A stretch of 64,000 nucleotides of DNA from Pegea sp. RAD2-039 (taxonomy: Eukaryota > Chordata > Thaliacea > Salpida > Salpidae): assembly GCA_034620365.1 (NCBI GenBank), contig JAQGEQ010000284.1, positions 186,001-250,000 of the forward strand. Reading direction: 5' to 3'. Shown here piece by piece: positions 1 to 12,859 of this stretch. The position numbers and the translations under genes were made by a program. The notes under the pieces were generated by a model. It made no database searches and was not told where the DNA came from. It was given only the letters and a program-made list of their open reading frames with translations. Within the stretch, counting starts at the first letter, position 1. The number at the start of each line of letters is the position of its first letter.

Positions 1-2709
1 TATATATTTAGTTGTTAAAATTTATTACTAGTTTCGCTAAGAATTATATTTCAGTAAAAAAAGCTACAAAATTAATTTCGATTATTTGTAACCAAAACTT
101 TGTTGAATTATATTTAAAATTTTACCTTTAAAACTTGAATTTTTGTTGAAATAAAATTTGTTATTTAAAGATTATTACAGATGATAATAACAATTTTTTT
201 AATAAAGTTAAAACTTGCATTTAAGAGACTTCAGCTTTATCAGTTATTTTATTTTTACAATTTCTTCAAAAGTTTTAAAAAATAATTGTTTATCTCAAAA
301 TCTGTAATTTAATATTCTTTTAATTTTAATAAAGTTGAAGTGATAAAGTAAAAACTTTGCTAAAAAGAATTTACCAGTTTTTTTAATGGAATAAGTTGAT
401 GATTTATTCATTTACATTTATTGTTCTAATGAAGATAAATAAATAAACTTGCAATAAATTACAAATTAGTATATTAATAATGATAAATATATTTTATATG
501 TATTTAATTTATCTATTTATGTGTATTTTATTATTTGTGAAACTTAAAAAGAATTTACAAACTTTTTTCATTTAACAGAATTGTTAAAATAAAAAAAAAT
601 TGAAATAAAAAAGTTTTAATTTTTTGTAAATAACCTAACATCAAATAATTGAAATATTTAAACAAAAAATTTTAGATTTTTAAATGACTTCTACTTTCAG
701 AAATCTATTTTTAATTTTGCAATAAAGGTTTACATTTGCAACATCAAATTTAGCTTAATCCAAACCCAAAATAACTAAAACTATTTATTCAATTATTCAA
801 CTATTTATATAACTAAAAAGTGTTTTTGTTTAAAGATACTTTTCAATTTAAATTATCAAAACAACCTAAAACTTTGCAATAATTTAATCCTTCGTTTTAA
901 CTTACTAACTTGATAAAATTATTTTGTTTTAAAATTGATAAAAGTATTGACCAAACTTTAATAATTAATTCATTTTACTGTTACACATTTTAAAACTCAA
1001 AACTAACCAATCGGATTGCTGGAATATTTTACTACTGCAAAAAGCTCGAATGGTTTTATACAAACACATGATTTTATTTACAAACTTTATTTTGTCAGGA
1101 AAAAAGCAAATTAGCTTTTTATATAACACGATTATTCAATATTGGAATTAAGTTAAATATTAAAAGATTTGAAAACCTAATTTACTGTGTATATTTAGTA
1201 TTCTTAAATATAATAATTTAGTAAAAAAAGTATTACTGATAAAATTTTATATGTAAAAATTAAAAAGTACTTATTACATAATTTAGCTACAAATTTTTGG
1301 TATAAATTCTCATTAAATTTAATTATTTAATAAAATAATCTCTAAGTTCTGTACAAAAGATTTATTTTTAACTTTTTTTATTGTTTAAAATAATACTGTT
1401 GAAATTAAACACCGAAAAAAAAAGACTTTTAAAATGTTGTTTACAAAGTTTAGGTAATTTTAAAACTAATTTCATGAAAATCAAAAAATGAATTTGTTAT
1501 AAATTCAAATAGTATATAACAGCTTCATTTAGTTTTAAATTTTGATAAATTTTATTTGATTTATACAAATAATTAACCTATTAATTGATAGTCTTTACAA
1601 AATTTCAAAAATATTTTAAAAACAGAAAGTTTTATCATAAAAATAATCGCATTTTGAAAAAAACCCTTTTAACTTGCTGATTTTTTTTGATTATCAAACA
1701 TTGCCAAAAGCTTGTCACAAAAAAATTATTAAAATTAATTAGAAAATTAAAAATTTGAATATAAAGTTTAAAGAATAATATTTATCCATTTTTTCAGCCT
1801 TAGTAAAATTTCTGAAAGAATAAAAACTGTTTTATTGTGAAATACTTTCATTTATTTGTCTTATATGATATCATTTGCATCATCAAATATTATCATCTTT
1901 AATTTCATGAGTTTTTGAGGTTTACAAAACCAATATTTTTAATAAATCGAAAAGTTAAAACCATAAGAAAAATACTGGAAGAAAGGAAAGAAAATTTATA
2001 GTAAAAATAAAAATGCAAGATTTTGCAAACTTTTTAGTATTTTCTAGTTTCTATTTTAAAATCTAAAATGTAAATTTGATTTCTGCTTCTTTCAAAACAA
2101 ACACTTTAAATTATGTTGAAAATATTTTTGTACAAATGTTGTTATTGAAAGTTTAAAACACAAATTGTCTTTTAACATTTCATTTTTAAGTAAAATTCCC
2201 TAAATAGAACCAATTTCTGTTTCCTGCATTTTTTGTTTCAACCTTCACTTACTATTAACATTGATGAAAAACAAACGAAAAAAGAAGATGTTAAAACAGT
2301 TTTAACTTCACTTTATTCTACATTTAGATACACAATTGATTAGTGCTAGGAATTTAGAAATAAAACTTACATTTAGATAAAGTTGTTTGAAAGATTTATT
2401 TTTAATTTTCATCAAGAATAAATTTTCGTTTTATAAACTGTTTTAAACAATTTTTTCTGGACATTTAATATAATTTTATATATACAGAATTTATCTTTGT
2501 AAAGTTAAATAAAACTTTTTGTAAAATAAATGATCACTAAGTCATCAACATTTATCTAAAATTTTATTTGATTAAATTGTAAGTTTATTCAAAAATAAAT
2601 TTTTCTAAAAGTTAAACAAAGTAAAGTTAATATTTGAAGGAGTTTCTTATATAAACGCATTTTACTAATTTTGCAGATCACAATTGCAAAAAATCTGTAA
2701 AATACCAAG
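1..2709. other. AT-rich intergenic sequence
   Basis: Long runs of A and T with frequent stops in all frames. No ORF of note, RNA gene or repeat array was seen. The last few hundred bases must hold the promoter and 5'UTR of the SLC38 gene, but no specific element stands out. Confidence 0.6.
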
Positions 2710-5700
2710 ATGAATTCCACAGATCAAGATGTAGAAATGGATGATCTAATGCCTCCACCAAAGTTTATCTTTGAACGAAACAAGTAAGTTAATCAGTTTG
2801 TTTTTGAAACTTTCATCACTTACTATCAATTTGAAGCAACATTTTTTTGCAAATTTTTAAGGTTTAAATTTCAAAGTTCATTTTTAAAAGAAGTCATCAA
2901 AAATATTGTTTATGTCAAATAAAAGTGTTACGAAACTTTCTGTTATTTTTAAATCAGCTGTAAACAAAATTGACTTTATTATAAATCGTTTAAATTATGA
3001 TAAAAATCCAAATTAGTTTACATTTTTTGAAATTTATTTTAAAATATTTTAGAAATTCCAGTTTTCACTCCATTGCTTTTCAAACATACTTCTTAAAATA
3101 CAAAAATATTAACTTTTGAAAATTTAGTTAAATCTATCAATAAAAATTTATGAAATAATTTATATCTAAATTTATTAATTAAATTTATAAATTATCTTAT
3201 GATATTGAAACTTTGCTGAAGGCTTCTTTTGGTTTCTTGAGATTGTTTTTCAATATCGTTTTTAAATTTTGGTGTTTTGCAAAATAACAGTTTTAAAACC
3301 ACAAAATATCTGTTTCAATAAAAAGCTGAGTAAGAAGAAGTTTAAACAGTTTCTTGATGAAGCTTTAAATGTCAGAAGATTTACATGCATTTAAGTTTTA
3401 AACAATTTTTTGGTAGTTTTAGATTTTCAATTTTCTCATCTTCTTATTAAATATTGAAATATTTTTGAGTTCTTACATTTTGGATTAGATTTAATCTTCA
3501 AATATTTATTTTCTGTAAAACTTTTATTTAAAGCAGAGTTATAAATGAGACTTGTTGACGAGAGTTTAAGAAAAAGGCGATAAAAATAGAATCTTGAAAA
3601 TATTTTTTAAATTTGACTCAATTGAATAAATTAAATTTGAAAATTTTTTTAAAAATTGTTTATTTAATTAAAAAGTTTGTTGGTTTATTAGTTGGATATC
3701 ATTTAGCTTGAATATTTAGTTTAGGAGTCGACAAAGTAAATAATTAACTAAGAAGGGTTATTTGAGTTATTTTCAGACAGATTTTGACTTCAGGAAACTA
3801 TTTTAAAAAGCTGAACCTGAATGACCGCTTTAACTTGTTCCAAGTATTTTTTAAGTTTTTTGTCTTAAAATTTTAACTTTTTTTGCTGTTTCATTGTCAA
3901 AATATTCACAAAATTATTCTTTAAAACTCCAATTAAAGATTTTTTTAAATTGTTGGAGGGAAATTTGATTTATAAAACTTTGTTTTTTTTGTAAATGAAC
4001 AAAAAACATTTTTTTAGTTTTCTGCTTTTTTTGGTTTTCTAATTTTTTTTTCAATTATTTCGAAATTTTGAAAATGTCTGAAAATGAAATTGAAACAAAA
4101 GTTCGTTTTGAAACTGAAGAAGACTCCAAGTATTTTAAAAGTTCCAAAATCTTACAATGTTTAAACTATTTTTAATTAAATATTTTTCTTAGTAACGACC
4201 TAAAAGTCCAAGACCCATGGACCAGAAGTAAGGTCGGAGATGCTGAGGATGAATTTGATGAAAAGAAAGACATGGTGAAAGCGATCTCTAAATTTATTAA
4301 AAATTAATGAAATCTTCATCAGCTTACTGAAAGTCAACGAAAAATGAGTGTTTACCACAAAGAAGCCGGAACCGCTAATGCATCTTTTTACATTAGTGTC
4401 TTCAACCTGATGAATGCTGTCTTAGGTTCTGGAATTCTTGGGCTTGCTTATGCGATGTCACAGCTAGGGATTGTATTGTTCTTGTATGTCAACAAAAGTT
4501 TTAATAATTAATAAAATTGTTTAAACTTTTAAACATTCATAAAAGATAATCTGATATTTATCTGATGTAAATAGAACTAATCAAAACATAGATAAGAAAT
4601 TATCAACTGATTTGAACTTTAAACTATTTATTAGTTTTAATATCTAATTGTAAGTCATTTTACTTAAAATATTTACAACTTATCAATTATTTATTTATCC
4701 TAATTTGAATTATAAACTTTATATATCAAATTAATCAAATAATAAACTTTATTCTATTAATTGACTCATTTCAAACTGTAGTAATAAATTAATTCATGCT
4801 TAATATTAAGTAGTTTATTTATTTTATGTTAACCAAGCAGTTTAATTAATTATTATACAAAATAATAGAACAATTGAGTTAATGATTAGATTATTAAATA
4901 ATAATAAATCTAAATTATTTTAAAGTAATTTCAACTTAATGTATTTTATGTAAACAAAATGTTTTATTATTTAACAGTATTCTATTAACATTCGTTGCAA
5001 TTTTATGCTTATTTGCAATACATCTCTTACTTTGCCTTTGTGAGCAAACTAATGTTAAATCTTATGAAAAACTTGGACTTATAGCATTTGGATCACCAGG
5101 AAAAGTCAGTTTTAAACAAAATATATTAAAAAAAAGCTTAAATCGAAAATATTCTTCAAGTTTCTAGCTGCTGGTTGTATTTTACTACAAAATATCGGAG
5201 CTATGAGTAGCTACTTATTCATTGTTAAATATGAGTTACCAAATGTTTTATCAAGTTTATTTGGAGTTAGTAAAGACAGTGAGTAAGTATTTTGTAGCTT
5301 TTGTGCGTTTGGTTTTCTTCTAACTTTATTTTTATACAGTGTCTGGTGGATTAATGGTGATATTTTGGTTATTGTTGTCACATTATTAATCATTATGCCG
5401 CTGGCTTCTTTAAAAAATATCGGATTTCTTGGATATACAAGCGGATTTTCTATTTGTTGCATGATCTTTTTCACTGGAGTTGTAAGATTTAAATCATAAT
5501 ATTTTCATTTTGCACAAAGTTAAAGTTAGCAGAATACACCTTAAACCACATTTAGTTTTTTCAATAAAGAAACTAATTCAAAAATTTGAACGCAAATTAG
5601 GTTTCTACAAAAATCTAGAAAACATAAAATTCTAATTAAATTCTTAAAATTCGTTTAAGAACGTCTTTAAAAAAGACAAATTTTTACCCAAAAGACCCAA

Positions 5701-7140
5701 AGTAGTTCGATTTTAAGTTTTTTTAATTAAAACAATTATTTTAAACAGAAAATTTTCAAATCTTTCAAACTATTTGTAGATAATAGTGAAAAAGTTTATG
5801 ATTGACTGTCCATTACCGGGAGCATATTCTGAACAAGACCTCAACGAAACAGTCTCCTCACTTACAACAAGTCTTTACGAAAACTTCACAAACTTCATCG
5901 ATAATAGCACTTCAAATGAACATGATACAAAACATCTTTATGAAGAGTTTGGTGATCAAGTTTGTGAAGCTAAAACAGTTCAAATATCAGATAAAGTAAA
6001 TTTGAAACACTGAAATCAACATGGAATTAGAAATTTATATTTCAGTGGCCTTATTCTATCCCTACGATGACGTTTTCGTTCGTTTGTCATACTGCTGTTC
6101 TTCCAATATATGCTGAGCTGAAAGAGTGGGTACTAAAATAACTTTTCGGTTTAAATTAAGTAATTTTATAATATTTCATAACTTGAATTATGTCTAGGAG
6201 CAAATAAATAGTTTAAATTTTTATTTGAAATAATCGGAAAGGATTTATTTCTGTAAAAAATTCTATTTTTTGCAAGAAGCAAAATTTAAATATCTGAATT
6301 TTTCTGTTTCTATTTTTAATCAAATTTCCTGATTCGAAGATAGAATTTCCTAAAAATAATTATATGCAAATATCTTAATCAATAATATAAATTAATCAAA
6401 TTCTGTTTCAATGAAATCAATTTCTTTAAAATCTTCAATTTTCAATCTTGCAGACCAACGCAGAAAAAGATGCAGCGTGTCTCAATCACTTCAATCTCTA
6501 TCTGCTACATCCTCTATTCACTCGCTGCTTTATTCGGATATTTAACTTTCTATAGTGAGTCAAAACTTGAGATTAATCACATGATCACATCCTCATCTTT
6601 AGACTGGATGGAGGTGGAAATGCTTTTGATGTACAGCTTCGTAGACTCAGCTGATATTTTAACCTTAACAGTCCGTATAACGGTCCTACTTGCTGTGGTT
6701 CTGACTGTCCCTCTAACCCATTTTCCAGTTAGTTTAATCACATTAAGATTAATATTTGATCTTCATCTTCTTGAAGGCAAGAAAAGCTCTTACATTCCTC
6801 TTGTATCCTGATCAAGACTTCAAATGGAGCAGACATTTAGGGATCATGTTGGTTCTCTTGACTCTAATTAATGTCCTCGTTATTTTTGTTCCTTCTATCA
6901 AAGACGTCTTTGGAATAATCGGTTAGTGATATACAGATGATAATGTTGTCATGGTAATTCCGTTCGTTGCTAGGCGCTACTGCTTCTACGATGCTAGTGT
7001 TTGTTCTTCCTTCGATCTTCTTTCTACGAATCAGTAAGAAGCCTTTAAAATCGAAGATGTTGGCTCTTTCAATGGGAGTAATTGGAGTTGGTTTGATGGT
7101 TGAGAGTTTGACCAGCATCATTATCGGTTATTTTAAATGA
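2710..7140 (+). CDS. SLC38-family sodium-coupled neutral amino acid transporter
   Basis: Predicted plasma-membrane amino acid transporter of the SLC38 (SNAT) family, AAAP fold. I read twelve exons: 2710-2783, 4193-4274, 4323-4483, 4978-5104, 5161-5282, 5340-5481, 5780-5995, 6046-6125, 6454-6554, 6603-6727, 6777-6921 and 6974-7140. All phases agree and give 513 residues, the usual SNAT length. The acidic N-terminus has no membrane segment. TM1 carries NLMNAVLGSGILGLAYAM, the family signature. Later hallmarks are QNIGAMSSYLFIVKYELP, ALFGYLTFY, DILTLTVRI with a following TVPLTHFP, and VFGIIGATASTMLVFVLPS near the C-terminus. The long loop after TM5 has several NxS/T sites, as in vertebrate SNATs. 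Four introns are 48, 48, 49 and 52 nt. Two of them (6555-6602, 6728-6776) read open into or through the intron, so ORF callers retain them. The first intron is 1.4 kb. Substrate preference cannot be told from sequence. Confidence 0.93.
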
Positions 7141-7775
7141 ATAAAACTTTAGATTAAAGTTTCGTGGAGGAGTTTAAAGTTGTTTTCAAAAAAGGTTTTT
7201 GTTTTGATGTTGGTTTTTTGGATTTTTAAGCAACTGTTAATTAATTTTTTTTTTCAAAACTAAGTCAGAATAATTTTAATAAAATCGTAACTTGTGTTTG
7301 AGTTCGGAAGTTTTAAAAGATTCAAAATACAAGTTATAAAAATGTAATTTGTTCGATTTTATATTTTCTAAAGTTCATTTTTCTGTTCAAAATCTACAGG
7401 TAGTTTCAAACTAATAGAATTAAGTGATAAAAATAAATAAATAGTTCGTTGTTGAAACAGCATGACATCAACTAAACACACCTTTTCAAAAACTAATCAA
7501 AACTTTGCAAATATTTGAATGTTTTCAAAAACAGTGTTTTGATGACTCAAGAAAAATATTGCTAAATTCAAAAAACTTTTTCTAAACCTTACAACATAAT
7601 GTTCTAATAACAAATAATTGTTTAGTAATTGCAGAATTCAGAGTTTAAAATGTTTTGTTAAAAAATAATTGAGTTGAAACCTAATAAACGGTCACAAATG
7701 TAAATTACAAAACAAATAAAAACACCAAATTTTACCATCAATTTTATTTACTTTTCAAAGTACAAAAATCAATAA
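7141..7775. other. Convergent intergenic gap
   Basis: 3' flanks of two convergent genes. A TTTATT at 7743-7748 is an AATAAA on the minus strand about 28 bp beyond the minus-strand stop codon, so it probably serves the next gene. Nothing else was recognised. Confidence 0.5.
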
Positions 7776-8552
7776 TTAATCAAAATTAAAACCACCTTTA
7801 CTCCAAATCAAAAGCACGACTTCAATTTTGTCGCTTTCACAAAGGTCATTAATTAAATTGATCACTACCTCTTTCTCGCTCAAGCAAGAGCTCAATTTAT
7901 TTAATGCCCACTTTGAAAAGATAAATCTTGCTTTTGCGTAGGAGCTTTTGAAGTTCTGATTTCGAGTTTTTGAAATTACTTCTTGCGTTACTCCAATTGC
8001 TGTAGCGACTGAAACTAAACTAAAATAACGAATATTGGAGGCTAAGACTTCTACAAGCCAAGTTAGAAACCTTGGCAGTGGTGTTTGAAAATCAGTTCGA
8101 TTTAAACCAGATGTATATTGGTCAGTAAAGTTGCATTCATGTTCTTTTACATTACCTGTCATCCAGTTTAATTTACAACCAGCACAAGGGTAAGGTTGAC
8201 TTCTTTGATCTAGTTTCATTGGTTGCCGTGAGTTTAACATATTTTCAATTGGTGTGGACATCCGAAAAGGCCAACCAGTCTTACAGTCAGTCTCATTGTT
8301 CTTTTGAAACATATTGGTAAAACGGGACTGATTTTTTTGTCCAAATAAATAGTTATGTTCGTTGTTAAGTAAGTTTGTTCTTTTTATCGGTTGAATTGGG
8401 GATATGAATTTTGGGGGACTTTTTATAAACGAGTTTAGGTCTGATATGGACCCAGAAGGTGATAAAATGTCCCAGTTATCATTTCTACATCTTGGAATAA
8501 ATACCGGAGCGTGGACTTGTAAATCTGAACTTTCTAAATATTGAAACTCCAT
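7776..8552 (-). CDS. Intronless ORF with death-domain-like C-terminus
   Basis: A 258-residue single-exon ORF, unusual beside the intron-rich neighbours. I do not recognise a family. Residues 1-120 are low in hydrophobic residues, probably disordered, with several PP and SPS motifs. A small Cys/His cluster follows (CAGC, then HEC about 13 residues later), which could bind zinc. The C-terminal 95 or so residues, from FLTWLVEVLA to the end, have the length, helix spacing and central Trp (FSKWALNKL) of a death-fold domain: the FSLVSVATAIGVTQEVI helix pair resembles the A-LG-S--E/D-I core of death domains. If correct, this is an adaptor in an apoptosis or innate-immune route, but that is inference from pattern only. 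The ATG is the first in the ORF and follows AT-rich sequence. A minus-strand AATAAA lies just past the stop. It could instead be a lineage-restricted protein with a chance helical repeat. Confidence 0.55.
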   Translation of the reverse strand: MEFQYLESSDLQVHAPVFIPRCRNDNWDILSPSGSISDLNSFIKSPPKFISPIQPIKRTNLLNNEHNYLFGQKNQSRFTNMFQKNNETDCKTGWPFRMSTPIENMLNSRQPMKLDQRSQPYPCAGCKLNWMTGNVKEHECNFTDQYTSGLNRTDFQTPLPRFLTWLVEVLASNIRYFSLVSVATAIGVTQEVISKTRNQNFKSSYAKARFIFSKWALNKLSSCLSEKEVVINLINDLCESDKIEVVLLIWSKGGFNFD

Positions 8553-9759
8553 TTAGTCTGTTTAAAAATCGTTTATTTCTATTGGTTTGCTTATTTTTAT
8601 GATTTTATAAATATCTTTCAGACTATTTTGAGTTAAACAATTTTTATTTGACAAAAAAAGTTATAATCAATTTTTAGCTGTTTTTAAGAAGCAGATACTA
8701 TTTAAAAGAATAAAAACTAAATTAGAAAATTTTATTTTTTATCGGTAAACCAACTGAATTTTTTTCTTAATTTCTACTGAAAATAAATCTAAGATTGATA
8801 AACAAATTATTTAAAGAAATTCAATAAAAATATTTAAGCTTATTTACATAACAAAAATAAATCTACTAAATTTGAAAATTGTTCAATCTTAGAAATTTCT
8901 GTAAGTTTAGAAACCTTTAAAATGTAAACAACAAAATTATTACTAAAAATATTTAAACTAAAAACAAACTTTTAAAAACAAAGTTATCTAAAAATTAAAC
9001 TTTTTAATTTAAAAAACTTTTGATTACAAAAGCAATATAAGAAGATATTCTTGTACTAACCTAATAAAAAGTTTGATTCTGAAAGAGAACTATATAAAAC
9101 TGTTACTTTAACTTGTTTTTAACTAATTTATTTTATTATTTTCACTGTAACTTAGAAGAAATGAATTTGTAAGTTACATCATAATGGTCATTGTTATGGT
9201 TATGCTATTATCTAAAAAAAGATTTTCAAATCTTTTATAAACTTGAAATTTTTTTAAATAAGATTTGATATGATTTCTAATAAATAAAGAAATCAGTTTA
9301 TTTAATAATTGGTTTTGGAAAGAACTTTTAGATAAACTCAAATATTTCTAATAACTTTTTAACAAATTCTTTGATTTCAAAAAACCATTTGAAAAACTTT
9401 AAATAAAATCAAAATTTTCTTTTAAGTTTAAATAATTGAATCCTGTTTCTGATAAAGATACAAAACTTTACTTTTTAACTAAATCCAAAAGATAAATCTT
9501 TAAATTTTTTTTAGATAAATCCAAGAACTTTACAGAATCAAAATTTCTGAATTTTCTAATTATTTGAAAAAGTTTTGTTTAAATTTCAAAAATAATTTAA
9601 AAAATTAAGTTTTATAAAATGTGGATTTTTAAAAAGTTTTTTTTATTGATTAAAAATGGAATAACTTAAATTGATTTTTAAGTGAAAAATTCACACAGTA
9701 GTAGACTCCAACTCATAAAAAGAGGTTGTTGACGATAGAAACTTCCAGAATCCAAAGAT
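8553..9759. other. AT-rich intergenic sequence
   Basis: No coding signal. It holds the 5' flank of the minus-strand death-domain-like ORF and the 3' flank of the SOCS gene. Confidence 0.5.
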
Positions 9760-11088
9760 TCAAGAAGGATTCAGAGGAAGTTTTGGGCGAGGAAGATCTT
9801 CTAAAGGATCAAAATAAGGAGATTGTTTCAAATAGTTCCGAATTAAAAAAGGAAGATTCAGTTTGGAGATGTCTTGTTTCATGATGATCTTTCTGATGAA
9901 AAGTCTGCAGTTGTGTTGAAGCGATTTAACTCGACTGAATCGAGATAAAGGAGTCAGAAGTCTGTTGAAAAAGAAAATTTCAAATTATAAAATAAAAATT
10001 CAAAAAAATTCTTAAATCAGATATTTGAAAATTTGTTCTTCTTTAAAAACCTGATCTGAATCGGGGGTTCCCCCATAATCTTTGGTTTGACGAAATACAA
10101 AAAATTTCCCGACAACGATTGCTGAACAGCTAGATTTATGAACGAAATAATGTTGGTATGACGACAGTAACCAGCTGCCTCTTGACTAATATTCTCAGTC
10201 GGTTCATATAAATGAAATTTACCTGAAAATAAGAAAAATAAAAACAAAAAAACCCAAAAAAGTGTTTAAAACCTTCATTATGTTCAATCCTTATATGATG
10301 GATCGTGTTTTGAGTGGATCTTACAGTTAACGTCAGAATATGATGAGGATCTTGGCTGTCTCTCACTAAAAATAATCCTAAAATAGATGAAGATCAGATA
10401 AAGATTAACAGGAATTCAAAAGACCTTCTGCATCGGGATATGATGACATCATCAACTCGGCATCTTCCCACGAAAGATCACACCAATACCAAGATGTGTT
10501 CTTCAATTTAATCAAACTTTTGATGAACTCATTCTGTGGCTCTGGTTTTGATCTTGGAGGTAGAGGTGGAGATGGAAGATCTTGATTAGAGAGAGCTAGG
10601 AGCATATGAGAGTCTTCAATCGTCCAATAGGGTCTTGATTCTGTTCCTGGGATCTTTACACTTCTACTTAACATCACAACTTTTTCATTTTTGATATTTT
10701 TTTTCACATTTTCGAAATATTCTTCAGCAAGTTGCTTACGTTGTTTAATCGCGTCTTGATTGACGACGCGCGGTGGTATAGGAGGCGCGATTACGCTGTT
10801 ATATGAGTGTCTCAGATGATGTGGTTTAAATGGAAGAGGTGGGGGTCTCTTTAGGGGCTTGTAACTGAACATAGGAAGTTTTGGGGCGGGAGTTTTAATG
10901 TGAGGCTGATAGGATCGTTTATATGTGATTCTGTTGCTACATTCACCATTTAATTTACTTCTTTCTGTGAATTGGGGATAATGAACCTCACCATAGATGT
11001 CTTCATCATCTAGATTTTGGTTGATAAAAGGTTTTTTGGTGGTCTTTTTTGTTGGGAAGATTTTTTGAAGTGGTTTTGCTGTTGCCAT
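9760..11088 (-). CDS. SOCS7: SOCS6/7-class suppressor of cytokine signalling (SH2 + SOCS box)
   Basis: Substrate receptor of an elongin-cullin5 ubiquitin ligase that binds phosphotyrosine proteins. Exons, minus strand: 10425-11088, 10273-10377, 10051-10222, 9760-9961; all phases agree and give 380 residues. The first 200 residues are basic and proline-rich (PPPLPF, PPIPPR, PSPPLPPRS), likely SH3 ligands. The SH2 domain starts at SWYWCDLSWEDAELM and continues with FLVRDSQDPHHILTLTVRS, IHHIRIEHNEG and KFHLYEPTE; the FLVRDS arginine that binds phosphate is present. The SOCS box reads SRFSRVKSLQHNCRLFIRK then LNLPFLIRNYL, closest in my reading to vertebrate SOCS7 (SRF-x-VKSLQHLCR). Introns are 47, 50 and 89 nt. 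Vertebrate SOCS7 has a longer N-terminus, so this is a short form. SOCS6 is the alternative orthologue. A one-mismatch copy of GATGACGTCATC lies in coding sequence near 10440. Confidence 0.9.
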
Positions 11089-11697
11089 CTTAAAGTTTTA
11101 AATGTTTAAATGTTTAAATGTTAAAACATCTGAAAAATAAAAGTTTTATTTGTAGAATTATCAAAATATTTCAAATATCTAAAAATTTAATCAAATTATT
11201 ATAATAGAAGAAAAACTAAAAATAAGAAATTATATGATTCAAGATACTCAACAAATATTTACTTCAGATTACATTAATTTAGTAACTTTACACAAAAGAG
11301 ATAAAAAAAGATTTTAAACTAAATTGCAGCCATATTTTTAACAAATATAAAAAGTAATTTTTCATTTATTTCAATAAATGCATAATTAATATATAAAACT
11401 AATAATTTTATATTTCATATTCTATTTCAAATCTATCAAAAAATTATTTGCAAAAAAATTTCTTTCAAGAATAAGTTTGCTAAAAAATGAAATAGTTGAA
11501 AATAATAAGAAAAAAATGTGTAACAATAGATCAGAACAAAGATTTAAATAAAAATATTCTAAACAATAAAATGACAAAACTTTAAATTATCTAATTCTAA
11601 GAATTCAAATAATAAAAGTACTTGAAGAAAACTTTATTTAGTTAATAATGATTATTCATAAACACTAAAAATATGTTTATTAGAGGAATGTAAACAA
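11089..11697. other. AT-rich intergenic sequence
   Basis: 5' flank of the SOCS gene. Nothing recognised apart from homopolymer-like A/T tracts. Confidence 0.5.
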
Positions 11698-12118
11698 AGT
11701 ACCAAGCACAAAATTTGCTTTTAAGACTTTTTTATATTAACTTGGTGTTGGTCGAGGAGTTTTTACAAGTCAAGGTGCTAGAAGCAAGTCAGTCTTCAGC
11801 ACCTTTAACCACCAAGCACAAAAATTGTTTGTAAGACAAGTTATTATTGACTTGGTGTTGTTGGTCGAGGAGTTTTTACAAGTCAAGGTGCTAGAAGCAA
11901 GTCAGTCTTCAGCACCTTTAACCACCAAGCACAAAAATTGTTTGTAAGACAAGTTATTATTGACTTGGTGTTGTTGGTCGAGGAGTTTGTACAATTCAAA
12001 ATGCTAGAAGCAAGTGAGTCTTCAGCACCTTCAAGCACCAAATACAAGATTTGTTTGTAAGACAAGTTATTATTGACTTGTTGTTGTTGGTCGAGGAGTT
12101 TTTACAATTTAAGGTTTT
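11698..12118. repeat. 113-bp tandem repeat, about 3.7 copies, with nested inverted repeats
   Basis: The core GGTCGAGGAGTTT begins near 11750, 11863, 11976 and 12089, an exact 113-bp step. Each unit holds two nested inverted repeats: AAGGTGCT...AGCACCTT enclosing GAAG...CTTC, and TTGACTTG...CAAGTCAA around the GGTCGAGG core. Copies 2 and 3 are nearly identical; copy 1 and the last partial copy have diverged. The array is GC-richer than its surroundings. Short ORFs across it are a by-product of the repeat. Confidence 0.95.
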
Positions 12119-12859
12119 ACAATTAAAAGCATTAAATTAATTAAAAGTCATATTGGCACAGATTTTTATACACTATTATTATAATATTAAAACATGAAAT
12201 TGATAGAAGTCAGTTCACTTTTTTAAAATTTCAAACTTCAAACTAACTTCATAGTTAGTAAAAATAATTAGAACAAATTTCTAAATATGTAACATCTAAT
12301 TTAAATTAGCACAAATTAAATTAATTAATAATTCAGTCTAAAATAAATTAGTTATTTGTCACAAAAATTTAATTTAGAATTTAAAATAATTTTAAAAAAT
12401 TGAAAAAATAATAATTATAAAAATTGAATATTGTTAAACATCAAAAATATTTACATCAAAAAACAACAAAGACACTAAAAGAAAAAAAATATTTCTAAAT
12501 TATTAAAAATAATAAATAATTTAAACCAAAACAATATGCTAGTATTTAAAAATTTTTATTAAAAGTGTTTATTTTAAACAAATAAGAAACCAACAAATGA
12601 AAATGAAAAGTGATTATAAAAGAACTATTATAAAATAGTTGAAACAATTATTTATTTATTTACAGAATAACCTAAAACTAAATAAATAAATAAATAAATA
12701 AAGATAACAGAGCTCTTACACAACAAAATAAAACTGCAGAAAAATAAAAAAGAAACAAAATATTTAAAGATAGTTTTTATAAAGTAGATCAAAAAATATG
12801 AAACCAGAGTTAATAAGACTAAAGATAATAGCACAATTACAGAGATAAAATTTATGAGT
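12119..12859. other. AT-rich gap with (AAAT)n microsatellite
   Basis: Gene-poor sequence between the 113-bp array and the dispersed repeat. It includes a short AAAT repeat near 12678-12702. No coding signal is believable. Confidence 0.5.

Noticed and set aside
2710-4307. A separate 61-codon gene upstream of the transporter, ending at the stop near 4305
   Set aside because: A 48-nt GT-AG intron (4275-4322) removes that stop and joins the segment in frame to the SLC38 body, matching the long cytosolic N-terminus of the family and the local intron size.
11883-12065. 60-codon ORF on the minus strand
   Set aside because: It lies wholly inside the 113-bp tandem repeat and is a by-product of it.
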